Notes: generated by a model from the sequence alone, not told the origin. DNA of 9,117 nucleotides from Alphaproteobacteria bacterium (GCA_003131925.1 PKWC01000247.1:17828-26944); one strand, 5' to 3'; shown: positions 1-5,537, numbered from the stretch's first letter. Translations and numbers: made by a program.

Positions 1-47
1 GCTTTGGGAGCAGAGGGTCGCGTGTTCGAATCACGCCGCCCCGACCA
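1..47 (+). tRNA. tRNA-Pro (TGG), 3' part; left attachment site
   Basis: This is the 3' part of a tRNA; its 5' half lies before the window. The first bases read as the anticodon loop TTTGGGA, giving anticodon TGG (proline), closed by GC...GCAG. A variable region and a T arm follow, with stem CGTG, loop TTCGAAT and stem CACG. The acceptor strand is CGCCCCG, with discriminator A at 44 and an encoded CCA at 45-47. An integrase gene converges on it and ends five bases later, so this tRNA 3' end is very likely the attB/attL target of the island. The exact crossover core cannot be fixed because no second copy is visible in the window. Confidence 0.9.
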
Positions 48-51
48 CCGT

Positions 52-1140
52 TTAGGCGATTTTGTTGATGTTGGTTTTGTCGTCGGTTTTGCAGTTTTCG
101 GACTCTCTCTGTTCTATCCGACGAATCCGATCTAGGTCCAAAGCATCCCGGCTCACATATTTGTCGATCATTGACTGAACGGATTCTTCGCTCCATCCCA
201 TGATGTCCGCGATATCCCGGAGCGTGAGCCCGGCAGCATAGAACCGCGTGCAGGCGGTCCCTCGCAGATCGTGAAAATGCAGCCCCGATTCACCGAGCCC
301 GGCCCGGTCCATCGCGTCCTGCCATGACGAGCCGAACCCCGTCTTCCAAGGCCGCCCATGCGAGTTTGTCAGGACGTACTCGCCGCGTCGCGGGATCGTC
401 GCAAGGAATTCCCGCAGTTGGCGGTAGATGGGGATGTTCGCTGTCTGCTTTCCCCGGCTCTTGCGGGTCGGCTTCTTAATGTGAAGTTGATCGATCTGCG
501 TCCACTTGAGGCGCAGGCAATCGCCTTGCCGCAACCCCGTCAGTTCGCCCAACCGCACAACGTCCGCAACCCCGCGGGATGCTGCGGCATACAGCTTTGT
601 CAGGTAATCGTCCGGCCAGATGAGTTCGCTACGGTCAGACTCATACAAGCTACCGAAACCGGCACACGGATTTACGGCGATGGCACCTTGAGCGACCATG
701 AACGAGCACACGCGCGAGAGTGCCTGCAACGCCAAGTCTGCCATGCGTGGAGTATCGGTCCATTGCTTACGCCACTCCCTAATGTCCTTCTTGAACGTAG
801 GACGGTCCAGGAGACGGACCGATAGCTTCCCGAAGCGTTCTTGCGCGTCGTCAATCAGCGGGTCCCAATTCTTCTTCGTTGACTTGGCGAGCGCGCAATA
901 TGGCTTCTTACCTCCGCACCCGTCCTTTTCCTTATGGGCACGATAGAGCCAAGGCCACGCGCCGAACTTGCTGCGGTCCAGATTGCTTTGTGGATTCCGC
1001 AAGGCGTTGAATTCTTCGATGAACTCCGGCGTTCCAATATCCGCCATGATCCGGGGTCCGCCGCGCCACGCGTAGTAATAGGTCTTGCCCTTCGCGGCGA
1101 CCTTCGCGACGCCCTTCAGGTTTATCTTAAACGTAGCCAT
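52..1140 (-). CDS. Tyrosine-type site-specific integrase (int1), next to tRNA-Pro
   Basis: A 362-aa tyrosine recombinase that probably integrates and excises the island at the neighbouring tRNA-Pro. The ATG at 1140 is chosen because GGAGGG lies just upstream; the open frame extends 21 codons further without such support. The N-terminal part has a short arm-like region (KGKTYYYAWRGG, residues 17-28). It is followed by a helical core-binding region (about 85-170) and a catalytic domain (about 175-335). Visible catalytic residues are Arg204 (TGLRQGD), a likely Lys in KSRGK (227-231), His290 and Arg293 (HDLR), and nucleophile Tyr328 (DKY). The second His position is Trp316 (MGW), a substitution known in active family members. 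It overlaps the upstream HTH gene by 14 bases, so the two are probably co-transcribed. The gene points at the tRNA, the usual layout for tRNA-targeting islands. It appears intact. Confidence 0.93.
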   Translation of the reverse strand: MATFKINLKGVAKVAAKGKTYYYAWRGGPRIMADIGTPEFIEEFNALRNPQSNLDRSKFGAWPWLYRAHKEKDGCGGKKPYCALAKSTKKNWDPLIDDAQERFGKLSVRLLDRPTFKKDIREWRKQWTDTPRMADLALQALSRVCSFMVAQGAIAVNPCAGFGSLYESDRSELIWPDDYLTKLYAAASRGVADVVRLGELTGLRQGDCLRLKWTQIDQLHIKKPTRKSRGKQTANIPIYRQLREFLATIPRRGEYVLTNSHGRPWKTGFGSSWQDAMDRAGLGESGLHFHDLRGTACTRFYAAGLTLRDIADIMGWSEESVQSMIDKYVSRDALDLDRIRRIEQRESENCKTDDKTNINKIA

Positions 1141-1489
1141 TGACCCTCCGGAACTCGACAAGCTCCGTATCCGCCGGATCGTCCACCTCGTGAGACACCG
1201 CAATACCGTCGAGTTTCAGGCAAGCGCGTTTCAATGCCTCAACGCTCACGCGACCGGTCGCATTCATTCGTGGAAGAAGGCCCATTCCTCCGTACTTATC
1301 GAAGGTCGCCACGCTCATTCCACAGAGCCGGGCAGCTTCCTGCCGGTTTACCATAAGCGGGGGGGCTGCGCGTGCAGATTCCAGCAAGGCTCTTAACGCG
1401 CTTAACGCGTTTGCAAGTATCTCGAACCCGGGGGGGACTTGCGGATACGCGTGCGGGACGGAAAGCGCGCCGGGCTGAGATTCAATCAC
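1127..1489 (-). CDS. MerR/excisionase-like HTH protein upstream of int1
   Basis: A 120-aa protein with a putative winged-helix DNA-binding domain of the MerR/HTH_17 type at residues 46-92 (MVNRQEAARLCGMSVATFDK, then GLLPRMNATGRVSVEALKRA). Such small proteins encoded next to an integrase often act as excisionases or directionality factors, binding arm sites to favour excision. That role is inferred from domain and position, not proven. The start is a GTG with GAGG six bases upstream. The last 14 bases overlap int1, which suggests coupled translation. The N-terminal 45 residues are low-complexity and may be partly dispensable; an internal ATG at residue 46 would encode just the HTH domain and is an alternative start. 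Two tandem copies of CTTAACGCG lie inside the coding region. Confidence 0.8.
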   Translation of the reverse strand: MIESQPGALSVPHAYPQVPPGFEILANALSALRALLESARAAPPLMVNRQEAARLCGMSVATFDKYGGMGLLPRMNATGRVSVEALKRACLKLDGIAVSHEVDDPADTELVEFRRVNGYV

Positions 1490-1907
1490 TTGAAACCTCG
1501 CACTTTGAAACGCGATATGCGGCGGTCACCGTGCCGTACGCCATGATCAGTCTGCGAGCCTGTCAGGTGACGCGACGTGCGGCGAGTTATCTTGAACGTT
1601 GCGTCAATCGAATGCGCCGAGTTTTGGTTGAGGCATTTTTGGGGCGCGGAGTGCTCGTCAAGCGAATGAGTGTGATGGAAATCCCAGGAATTGCGGGAAT
1701 TGCTGAAACTATCCGAATAGCGCCCAACGCCTTCTGACAAACATGAAATGGCGCCCGACATGGGAGCCATTTCCTTGATTCTGCGCCACTTTTTGGTGTG
1801 TCTGGCTAGGATTTCGAACCAATGATCTTGAGGTTCAAGAGGCCAACCAGTCAAATAAACTTCCTGCATGATGTTCTTGAATTTTCCTAGCAAGAACAAA
1901 GGGCTAC
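1490..1907. other. Intergenic region between int2 and the int1 operon
   Basis: These 418 bp separate the end of the intact int2 gene from the HTH-int1 operon. They should hold the promoter of that operon and perhaps integrase arm sites, but I found no convincing -35/-10 pair. Visible structure includes a strong hairpin (1745-1773), a direct repeat GGAATTGC at 1687-1694 and 1696-1703, and a short dyad CTTGA-ACC-TCAAG (minus strand, about 1827-1839). A minus-strand open frame spans most of it, but its composition (rich in Ser, His and Arg) looks non-coding. Confidence 0.5.
1745..1773. other. Strong hairpin downstream of int2
   Basis: A perfect 8-bp inverted repeat, GAAATGGC (1745-1752) and GCCATTTC (1766-1773). 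The interior can add CCC/GGG pairs after a single mismatch, leaving the 5-base loop GACAT. It lies between the int2 stop and the next operon on the minus strand, so it could end the int2 transcript. There is no clear T run on the minus-strand side, so this could equally be a protein-binding dyad or part of an attachment region. Confidence 0.55.
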
Positions 1908-3155
1908 CTACCGAGAGAGCGGCGGCTGCGGCATTTCTGGGGCAGCGAGATCATGCGGGCGCGAAGCTGCACCGAACACGTCGTGCAGTATCGTGTTCAT
2001 CACCTCTCGATGTTCCGGTCTGGGAAACAAATGGCCATAAATTTCCATCGTTGTCTTCAGCAAACTGTGCCCGGCGAACTCCTGAATGGCCTTGGGTGGC
2101 AATCCTATCTCGATCCAACACGAGACAGCGAAATGGCGCAGATCATGCCATCGTGGTTTGGTCGGCTTAGGTTCGTTATCTGGGTAAGCCGCAATTGCGG
2201 ATTCGCAAATAGGGTAAAAATGGTTCTCGCGGAATTCACTGTGGTCTTGGTAGTTTCCCGCAGTGTTGGGAAACACCAAATCCGAGTCGGAGGAATACGG
2301 GGTCGTAGCCCTCCATTCCCTCAATTCTGGCATTAGGTCCGGCGCGATGGGGACTTCGCGAATGCCGGCATCACTCTTCGGGAGGTCTTCCTCTTTGTAT
2401 CTATCAACGCGAGTGTCCACTCGCACGTGGCCACGAACAAAGTCGATATGATCCCAACGAAGTGCCCATTGCTCACCCGCTCTCAGTCCTGTGACTGCCG
2501 GGAACTTTATCGCGAGCCGTTCGCCGAGGGAGGGAGCGTGTTCCATGAGTAGCTGGATGAGTTGTTTGGGCGGCACAATTATGCGCTTAGGTCTCGCATG
2601 CCGACTCGTTATTATCCGCAGGCCGCGGGCCGGATTGATCACCAAATATCTCCGACGGCGAGCATGATCCAGCAATCCGACCAAGTTCACGCGGACGTTC
2701 ACTGCTGTTTTCGCTTTCAGACCGAACTCATTCAGATGCACACAGAAATCTTCGACCACGTCGGGTGTTATGTCGGCGAGTTTGTATGCCCCTAACCCGT
2801 ATTCGAATGTCTGCGTTTTAGCCCAGCGTCGTACCGGCTCGCCGCCGAGAACGTAGTTGTTGAGTCTTGAAACGGCACCTTTCAGCGTGGCGGTTGTCAT
2901 GCTCTCGCCACGAGTATGTCGCTTCTCAAGGTACGAAATATAGTCGGGAACAAACTCCGCGACAGTGATCTTTGTACCATCTGCCAAGAACGTTCCAGCT
3001 CGCGCTTTAGTACGGATTTCCTGATCATACTTTTCCGCGTCGGCTTTTGTCCCAAACTGCTTTCTATGCCGCTTGCCACGGACGAAGTTCGTGACCAGCC
3101 ATTTTGTTGTCGTGCTGCCGCCCTTATTTTTCCAACTGCGCTTCTTGCTCGCCAT
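1908..3155 (-). CDS. Tyrosine-type site-specific integrase (int2), intact
   Basis: A 415-aa tyrosine recombinase and the only complete one in the central array. The N-terminus carries an AP2-like arm-binding domain (about 18-50: KWLVTNFVRGKRHRKQF, then TKADAEKY). A SAM-like core-binding domain follows (about 64-180), then the catalytic domain (about 195-395). All catalytic residues are visible: Arg225 (TGLRAGEQ), Lys260 (PKSDAG), His337 and Arg340 (RWHDLRHF), His363 (FAGHS) and Tyr373 (EIYGH). The start is ATG at 3155, which overlaps the stop of the upstream 106-aa gene as TAATG; an AGGGGAG lies ahead of it. The two are therefore translationally coupled. The C-terminal tail ends EMPQPPLSR, resembling the remnant tail DMPQPTNN found after the dead recombinase upstream in the array. 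The protein should be active; its target site is unknown. Confidence 0.92.
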   Translation of the reverse strand: MASKKRSWKNKGGSTTTKWLVTNFVRGKRHRKQFGTKADAEKYDQEIRTKARAGTFLADGTKITVAEFVPDYISYLEKRHTRGESMTTATLKGAVSRLNNYVLGGEPVRRWAKTQTFEYGLGAYKLADITPDVVEDFCVHLNEFGLKAKTAVNVRVNLVGLLDHARRRRYLVINPARGLRIITSRHARPKRIIVPPKQLIQLLMEHAPSLGERLAIKFPAVTGLRAGEQWALRWDHIDFVRGHVRVDTRVDRYKEEDLPKSDAGIREVPIAPDLMPELREWRATTPYSSDSDLVFPNTAGNYQDHSEFRENHFYPICESAIAAYPDNEPKPTKPRWHDLRHFAVSCWIEIGLPPKAIQEFAGHSLLKTTMEIYGHLFPRPEHREVMNTILHDVFGAASRPHDLAAPEMPQPPLSR

Positions 3156-3475
3156 TAGTGGGCGCTCCCCTTCGACGGCGGGCAGAGAACAACCGCGCCA
3201 GAAGCAATCCGCACGGCCGCCACAAAGGCAGGTGCTTCCTTTCCCTGCTTCGCCGCCTCTATGATGATTGCGATGGCGCCACGCGGAAGGTCGCAGGCAT
3301 GCACGTTGTGACGCACGCAGTACTCGATCACTGCCGTGTGCGCCGCTTCGGCTTCGGCACTTGTAAAGAAATTCACGGTTAGGGGAGTGGCCTTGTCTCT
3401 TCGATGCCACTTCAACGTGAAAAAGGGTCGGGCGTGCTGACCTTGGTTGGGCTTTTGACATTTGATTTTCATCAT
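3155..3475 (-). CDS. Small protein with arm-domain-like N-terminus, coupled to int2
   Basis: A 106-aa protein of unrecognised family. Residues 18-57 (FFTLKWHRR, then TPLTVNFFTSAEAEAAH) have a strand-strand-helix pattern. It resembles the arm-binding domain at the start of int2 and the other array members (hydrophobic strand, basic turn, F-T/R-S-x-A-x-A helix start). It may be a stand-alone arm-type DNA-binding or partner protein; this is inference from a by-eye alignment. The second half (66-106) is an Ala/Val/Ile-rich stretch without a motif I recognise. The start is ATG at 3475 with AGGAA eight bases upstream; a second ATG follows immediately. The stop overlaps the int2 start (TAATG), so it is made together with the integrase. 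A hairpin at 3511-3525 lies in the leader. Confidence 0.72.
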   Translation of the reverse strand: MMKIKCQKPNQGQHARPFFTLKWHRRDKATPLTVNFFTSAEAEAAHTAVIEYCVRHNVHACDLPRGAIAIIIEAAKQGKEAPAFVAAVRIASGAVVLCPPSKGSAH

Positions 3476-3596
3476 GTGCGTAGTTCCTGGGTAAAGCAGA
3501 GGCGCGCGCTCGCGAGGTTGTCGCGGTCGAGGGCTTCTGACGTGAATGCGAGTTAGCGGGAGAGGTCGGAGCGGTTGGTGGCCGCCCCCACGAGGG
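3476..3596 (-). repeat. Array spacer repeat, copy C (with hairpin)
   Basis: A 121-bp spacer between the arm-only gene and the 106-aa gene. It has a 5-bp hairpin CGCGA-GGTTG-TCGCG at 3511-3525, 35 bp before the next start codon, and AGGAA eight bases before that start. The layout matches copies A and B. Sequence similarity is weaker here than between A and B: shared GTGAATGCG-type and GAGAG-type blocks, and the hairpin position. It is transcribed as an untranslated leader on the minus strand if the array is one transcript. Confidence 0.6.
3511..3525 (-). promoter_or_regulatory. Leader hairpin, copy C
   Basis: An inverted repeat of 5 bp (CGCGA/TCGCG) with a 5-base loop, positioned as in the other two spacers. 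It is a candidate operator or RNA leader element for the coupled 106-aa gene and int2. Confidence 0.45.
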
Positions 3597-3770
3597 TCAT
3601 GCGGGTGGCTCGCGGTTTGACGCGACCTCCATGCGATTGTGAATATGCACGTCGAACGCCATTGCGTCGGCTAACGACCTAAAGAGTCGACGCACACGCC
3701 TGCCGCGCACCTGCGAATCGACCACGAAAGATTCTCGTCCGTCTCCAAATCGGCGCTTCTGGATCGCCAT
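3597..3770 (-). CDS. Arm-binding-domain-only recombinase fragment
   Basis: A 57-aa basic protein that looks like just the AP2-like arm-binding domain of a tyrosine recombinase. It starts MAIQKRRFGDGRESFVV, continues with VRGRRVRRLFRSLADAMAFD (residues 21-40) and ends NREPPA. The pattern of strands, basic turn (RGRR), Phe, Ser-x-Ala-x-Ala helix matches the first 50 residues of int2 (RGKRHRKQF, TKADAEKY). No core-binding or catalytic domain follows; the gene stops at once. ATG at 3770 is chosen because AAGGA lies about nine bases upstream; a GTG ten codons earlier has no such site. It could be a DNA-binding competitor or directionality factor, or the remnant of a full recombinase that suffered an internal deletion. 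The shared C-terminal N-R-x-P-P-A tail favours deletion from a longer ancestor. Confidence 0.65.
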   Translation of the reverse strand: MAIQKRRFGDGRESFVVDSQVRGRRVRRLFRSLADAMAFDVHIHNRMEVASNREPPA

Positions 3771-3888
3771 TCGCCATGTTCCTTTCTGGTAATGACTCAC
3801 TGTCCGCCCGCAACGCTGTTGCGGCCGTTAGTGGATCGAATTGCGTGAGATGCGGCGAGACTATCTCTGCTGCTTGGCCCCCGTCGGC
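3771..3888 (-). repeat. Array spacer repeat, copy A (with hairpin)
   Basis: A 118-bp spacer following an N-R-G-P-P-A-stop reading. The hairpin is 64 bp after that stop and 37 bp before the next start, against 64 and 36 in copy B. By eye, A and B share the hairpin, the block after it (CCGTTAGTGG against CCGCTGGTGA) and a TTCCTTTC block that contains the ribosome-binding site on the minus strand. Confidence 0.75.
3808..3824 (-). promoter_or_regulatory. Leader hairpin, copy A
   Basis: A perfect 7-bp inverted repeat CCGCAAC-GCT-GTTGCGG, 37 bp upstream of the arm-only gene. The equivalent place in copy B has CCGCAAC-GTG-GTTGCTG. Conservation of position and sequence suggests an operator or RNA element rather than chance. 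Confidence 0.6.
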
Positions 3889-3967
3889 CTACGCGGGTGG
3901 CCCGCGATTATTCGTCGGTTGCGGCATGTCGATCTTCCTCAAATTGTGAAGGCGCAATTGCTTCTTG
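3889..3967 (-). pseudogene. Recombinase C-terminal tail remnant (..NNRGPPA-stop)
   Basis: Directly after the stop of the dead recombinase, in another frame, the minus strand reads HNLRKIDMPQPTNNRGPPA and stops at TAG (3891-3889). The MPQP string recurs at the C-terminus of int2, and the N-R-G-P-P-A-stop ending recurs at 3597 and 4682. I read this as the original C-terminal tail of the recombinase gene, cut off by a frameshift or by sequence change. It is not translated from its own start. Confidence 0.5.
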
Positions 3968-4564
3968 TCAGTCGTCGTGGTTGTCAGGATCAAATCCCGA
4001 CAGCAACGCCGCCCCCGCACTGCTCACGCCGGCAAAGGCAGCGATTGTTGTCAGCGAAAGACCGGCTTCGAACCAAGACCGAATCGCGAAACGTCGCAAA
4101 TCGTGCCATCTCGGCTTTGCGGGAATGGGTGGTGCAGATGGCCCCCCCTCAATCGCAGACGCATGGATTTCGCCAAAGCGATTGGCCGTCAAAACGCGTT
4201 TGCCCGTCAAATTGGGCCGCCTGGCCTTTGTGCCTCGTCCAGTGTGGAATACGAAATCGTCGTCCGAGTTGAATTCTGACTTTTGACGATGGTCCGCTAG
4301 GACGGCGCAGAGAGCGGAGGAAATCGGCACGGTGCGAAAAGTTGAACCAAACTCATGGTTCGATATCCGAACCGTCCGATTGTCGAAGTGGACATCTCGC
4401 CAGCGCACTCGGGATTGCTCCGAGGCCCGCGCTCCAGTCTGGGCCGCGAAGTCGATCACCAGCCGTTCCTTTTCATTTGCGGCGCGGCGCAAGCGGTCAT
4501 AATGTTCTCTCGACATAGGGGGAGTGATTGTGGGTTTCGTTCCGTTCCGGCCATTCGTGTTCAT
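3968..4564 (-). CDS. Tyrosine recombinase catalytic domain lacking the nucleophile (int3)
   Basis: A 198-aa protein consisting of a tyrosine-recombinase catalytic domain with no arm or core-binding domain. Recognisable parts are the Arg46 box (TGARASEQSRVRW) and the HxxR box His154/Arg157 (KPRWHDLRRFAIRSWFEAGL). The position of the second His is Val180 (FAGVSS). The stretch that should hold the Tyr reads SSAGAALLSGF with no Tyr, and the protein ends 18 residues after Val180. The beta-hairpin Lys seen in int2 is also missing (FGSTFRTVPI). It therefore cannot cleave DNA by the family mechanism. ATG at 4564 is chosen because AAAGGA lies eight bases upstream. The rest of the domain is well conserved, so it may be a retained structural or inhibitory partner of int2, or a decaying copy; the tail remnant after its stop favours decay at the C-terminus. 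Confidence 0.75.
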   Translation of the reverse strand: MNTNGRNGTKPTITPPMSREHYDRLRRAANEKERLVIDFAAQTGARASEQSRVRWRDVHFDNRTVRISNHEFGSTFRTVPISSALCAVLADHRQKSEFNSDDDFVFHTGRGTKARRPNLTGKRVLTANRFGEIHASAIEGGPSAPPIPAKPRWHDLRRFAIRSWFEAGLSLTTIAAFAGVSSAGAALLSGFDPDNHDD

Positions 4565-4681
4565 GATCGTATTCCTTTCAAGCAAAGGCCTATCGTTCGA
4601 CCGCAACGTGGTTGCTGCCGCTGGTGAGTTCTGTTGAATGATGCGCGGTGAGAACCGTCTCAGCCGCTTTGAGCACCTAAG
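4565..4681 (-). repeat. Array spacer repeat, copy B (with hairpin)
   Basis: A 117-bp spacer between the N-R-G-P-P-A-stop reading at 4682 and the start of the catalytic-only gene. It is homologous by eye to copy A. It holds the hairpin at 4601-4617 and the ribosome-binding site GAAAGGAA in the same arrangement, and it lies in the same place relative to the flanking reading frames. Confidence 0.75.
4601..4617 (-). promoter_or_regulatory. Leader hairpin, copy B
   Basis: CCGCAAC-GTG-GTTGCTG, pairing in 6 of 7 positions, 36 bp before the start of the catalytic-only recombinase gene. It is the equivalent of the perfect hairpin in copy A. Confidence 0.55.
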
Positions 4682-4773
4682 TCATGCGGGCGGTCCGCGA
4701 TTCCCGGCGCCCCGCACGCTCTGGCAAGTCCCAAATGCCGGCGCGCAGATCGGATTGGAGACGATCTGAACTG
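4682..4773 (-). pseudogene. Recombinase C-terminal remnant (..GNRGPPA-stop)
   Basis: After the stop of the 122-aa fragment, a shifted minus-strand frame stays open from within that gene (about NVTVQIVSNPI, where the dead recombinase has NRTVRISNH) to VRGAGNRGPPA and a TGA at 4684-4682. The frame switch near 4780 and the shared ending suggest that the 122-aa gene was shortened by a frameshift or deletion, and that this is what remains of its 3' end. Confidence 0.45.
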
Positions 4774-5142
4774 TCACGTTGCCTCCTCGTCCGTGCCCAG
4801 AACCGGATGTCCAAAATTCATATCGCGCCAGCGGAGTGTCCGCTGCTGGGCGGGACGCGTGCCTGTTAGCGCAGCGAAAACAACGGCGAGACGCTCCTTC
4901 TCAGTTGCCGCGCGCAACAGCGAACTGAAAACATCCCCTGAAGGCGGCACGCGTCGGTCCCGCACATTGGCATGGCGTCGTAGGTCTTCTGCGTAAGCGT
5001 CTATTTCAAGTCGGCACGCCAACTGCGCGGCGAAGCGTTCAGCGTTGGATCGGGTGTCGAATGATCGGGTTCGCTCGTGTCCATCAAATGCCGACCACGC
5101 GACCATGCATGTCCCATTCCCATTTTCCGAGACGATGGTCAT
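4774..5142 (-). CDS. Truncated recombinase: arm domain joined to partial catalytic domain (int4)
   Basis: A 122-aa protein. Residues 10-47 look like an arm-binding domain (GTCMVAWSAFDGHERTRSFD, then TRSNAERFAAQLACRL). Residues 66-110 match the beginning of the catalytic domain, with the Arg box at Arg96 (ALTGTRPAQQRTLRWRDMNF). The core-binding domain between them is missing, and the remainder of the catalytic domain (Lys, HxxR, Tyr) is absent, so it cannot be an active recombinase. It closely parallels the catalytic-only protein downstream (EKERLVIDFAAQTGARASEQ there, EKERLAVVFAALTGTRPAQQ here), so they are paralogues. The start is ATG at 5142, overlapping the stop of the HTH gene (TGATG) with GGGAGG upstream. 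A GTG one codon earlier is possible. The translational coupling looks functional even though the 3' end seems frameshifted. Confidence 0.62.
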   Translation of the reverse strand: MTIVSENGNGTCMVAWSAFDGHERTRSFDTRSNAERFAAQLACRLEIDAYAEDLRRHANVRDRRVPPSGDVFSSLLRAATEKERLAVVFAALTGTRPAQQRTLRWRDMNFGHPVLGTDEEAT

Positions 5143-5396
5143 CACGCAGCCTCCCGATCATCGTTCGCCGCATCGGAATGGCGCAGCGCGCCGCGCTCCT
5201 TTTCATCAAAAAAGGCGCGCAATCTGGATTTTCTGGCCCAGAGCTTTCGTCGCCCCAGTCGAATTACGGGCAGGTTGCCCGACTCGATCAGGTAATAGAT
5301 TTTCCGGCGGTGCCGCTTATCTCCCAGGAGAAATTCGGCAATCGCGGCTGCTCCCTCAAGCAGGTCGTCCTTCGTCACTTGTACCCCGTCCAACAT
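5142..5396 (-). CDS. Small HTH (AlpA/excisionase-like) DNA-binding protein
   Basis: An 84-aa protein with a predicted helix-turn-helix or winged-helix fold. A first helix is at 14-25 (EGAAAIAEFLLG), a second at 29-40 (HRRKIYYLIESG), and the wing NLPVIRLGRRKLWARKSRLR leads to a last helix at 56-66. This layout is typical of AlpA/HTH_17 and excisionase-type regulators found next to integrases. It is the first gene of the recombinase array; its stop overlaps the next start (TGATG). The start is ATG at 5396 with AAAAGGAG eight bases ahead, a strong site. A promoter and two leader hairpins lie upstream. A likely role is to regulate the array or to direct excision by int2; this rests on domain type and position only. 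Confidence 0.8.
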   Translation of the reverse strand: MLDGVQVTKDDLLEGAAAIAEFLLGDKRHRRKIYYLIESGNLPVIRLGRRKLWARKSRLRAFFDEKERGALRHSDAANDDREAA

Positions 5397-5417
5397 TCGA
5401 GTCGCTCCTTTTCTCAG

Positions 5418-5441
5418 CCAAAACGAGCCGTCCCGTTTCGG
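5418..5441 (-). promoter_or_regulatory. Leader hairpin before the HTH gene
   Basis: On the minus strand CCGAAACG and CGTTTTGG pair over 8 bp (one G-U) around an 8-base loop, 21 bases before the start codon and next to the ribosome-binding site. It may affect translation of the HTH gene. No T run follows, so it is not an intrinsic terminator. Confidence 0.45.
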
Positions 5442-5460
5442 TACACAATGATCCTTCGGC

Positions 5461-5486
5461 GCCTGAATTTGAGAATCCTCTCAGGC
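5461..5486. other. Inverted repeat in the array leader
   Basis: GCCTGA and TCAGGC form a perfect 6-bp repeat, with an extra GAG/CTC pairing inside that leaves ATTT bulged. It lies just downstream of the predicted transcription start of the recombinase array, so it may be an operator or a leader RNA stem. Confidence 0.4.
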
Positions 5487-5509
5487 AAGGGTGCGACTGT
5501 TAAGCCTCT

Positions 5510-5537
5510 CATATAGCGGAAAATTGCAGTATGTCAA
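5510..5537 (-). promoter_or_regulatory. Putative sigma-70-type promoter of the recombinase array
   Basis: On the minus strand a perfect -35 TTGACA (5537-5532) is followed after 16 bases by TATATG (5515-5510). Transcription would start near 5503 and run through the HTH gene into the array. One TGACAT repeat overlaps the -35, so a protein binding that repeat would block transcription. Confidence 0.5.

Noticed and set aside
358..1037. Plus-strand open frames inside int1
   Set aside because: They are antisense to a well-supported integrase with all catalytic boxes and have no ribosome-binding sites or domains.
1790..1850. tRNA-like string on the minus strand (GGTTCGAAATCCTAGCC, ending ACACACCA)
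   Set aside because: The T stem does not pair, the loop is one base too long and no anticodon or acceptor arm can be folded. At most it is a decayed tRNA or attachment remnant.
1486..1899. Minus-strand open frame of 137 codons whose stop overlaps the GTG of the xis-like gene (GTGA)
   Set aside because: Composition is rich in Ser, His, Arg and Asn with no recognisable domain, it spans the hairpin and repeats, and no clear ribosome-binding site was identified. The overlap could be chance.
3156..3461. N-terminal extension of int2 to 3461
   Set aside because: This stretch is read in another frame by the 106-aa gene. The ATG at 3155 has a ribosome-binding site and directly precedes the conserved arm domain.
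1908..5396. A recombinase-in-trio (RIT) element
   Set aside because: RIT elements carry three consecutive, overlapping, full-length recombinases. Here only one gene in the array is complete and the others are separated by about 120-bp spacers.
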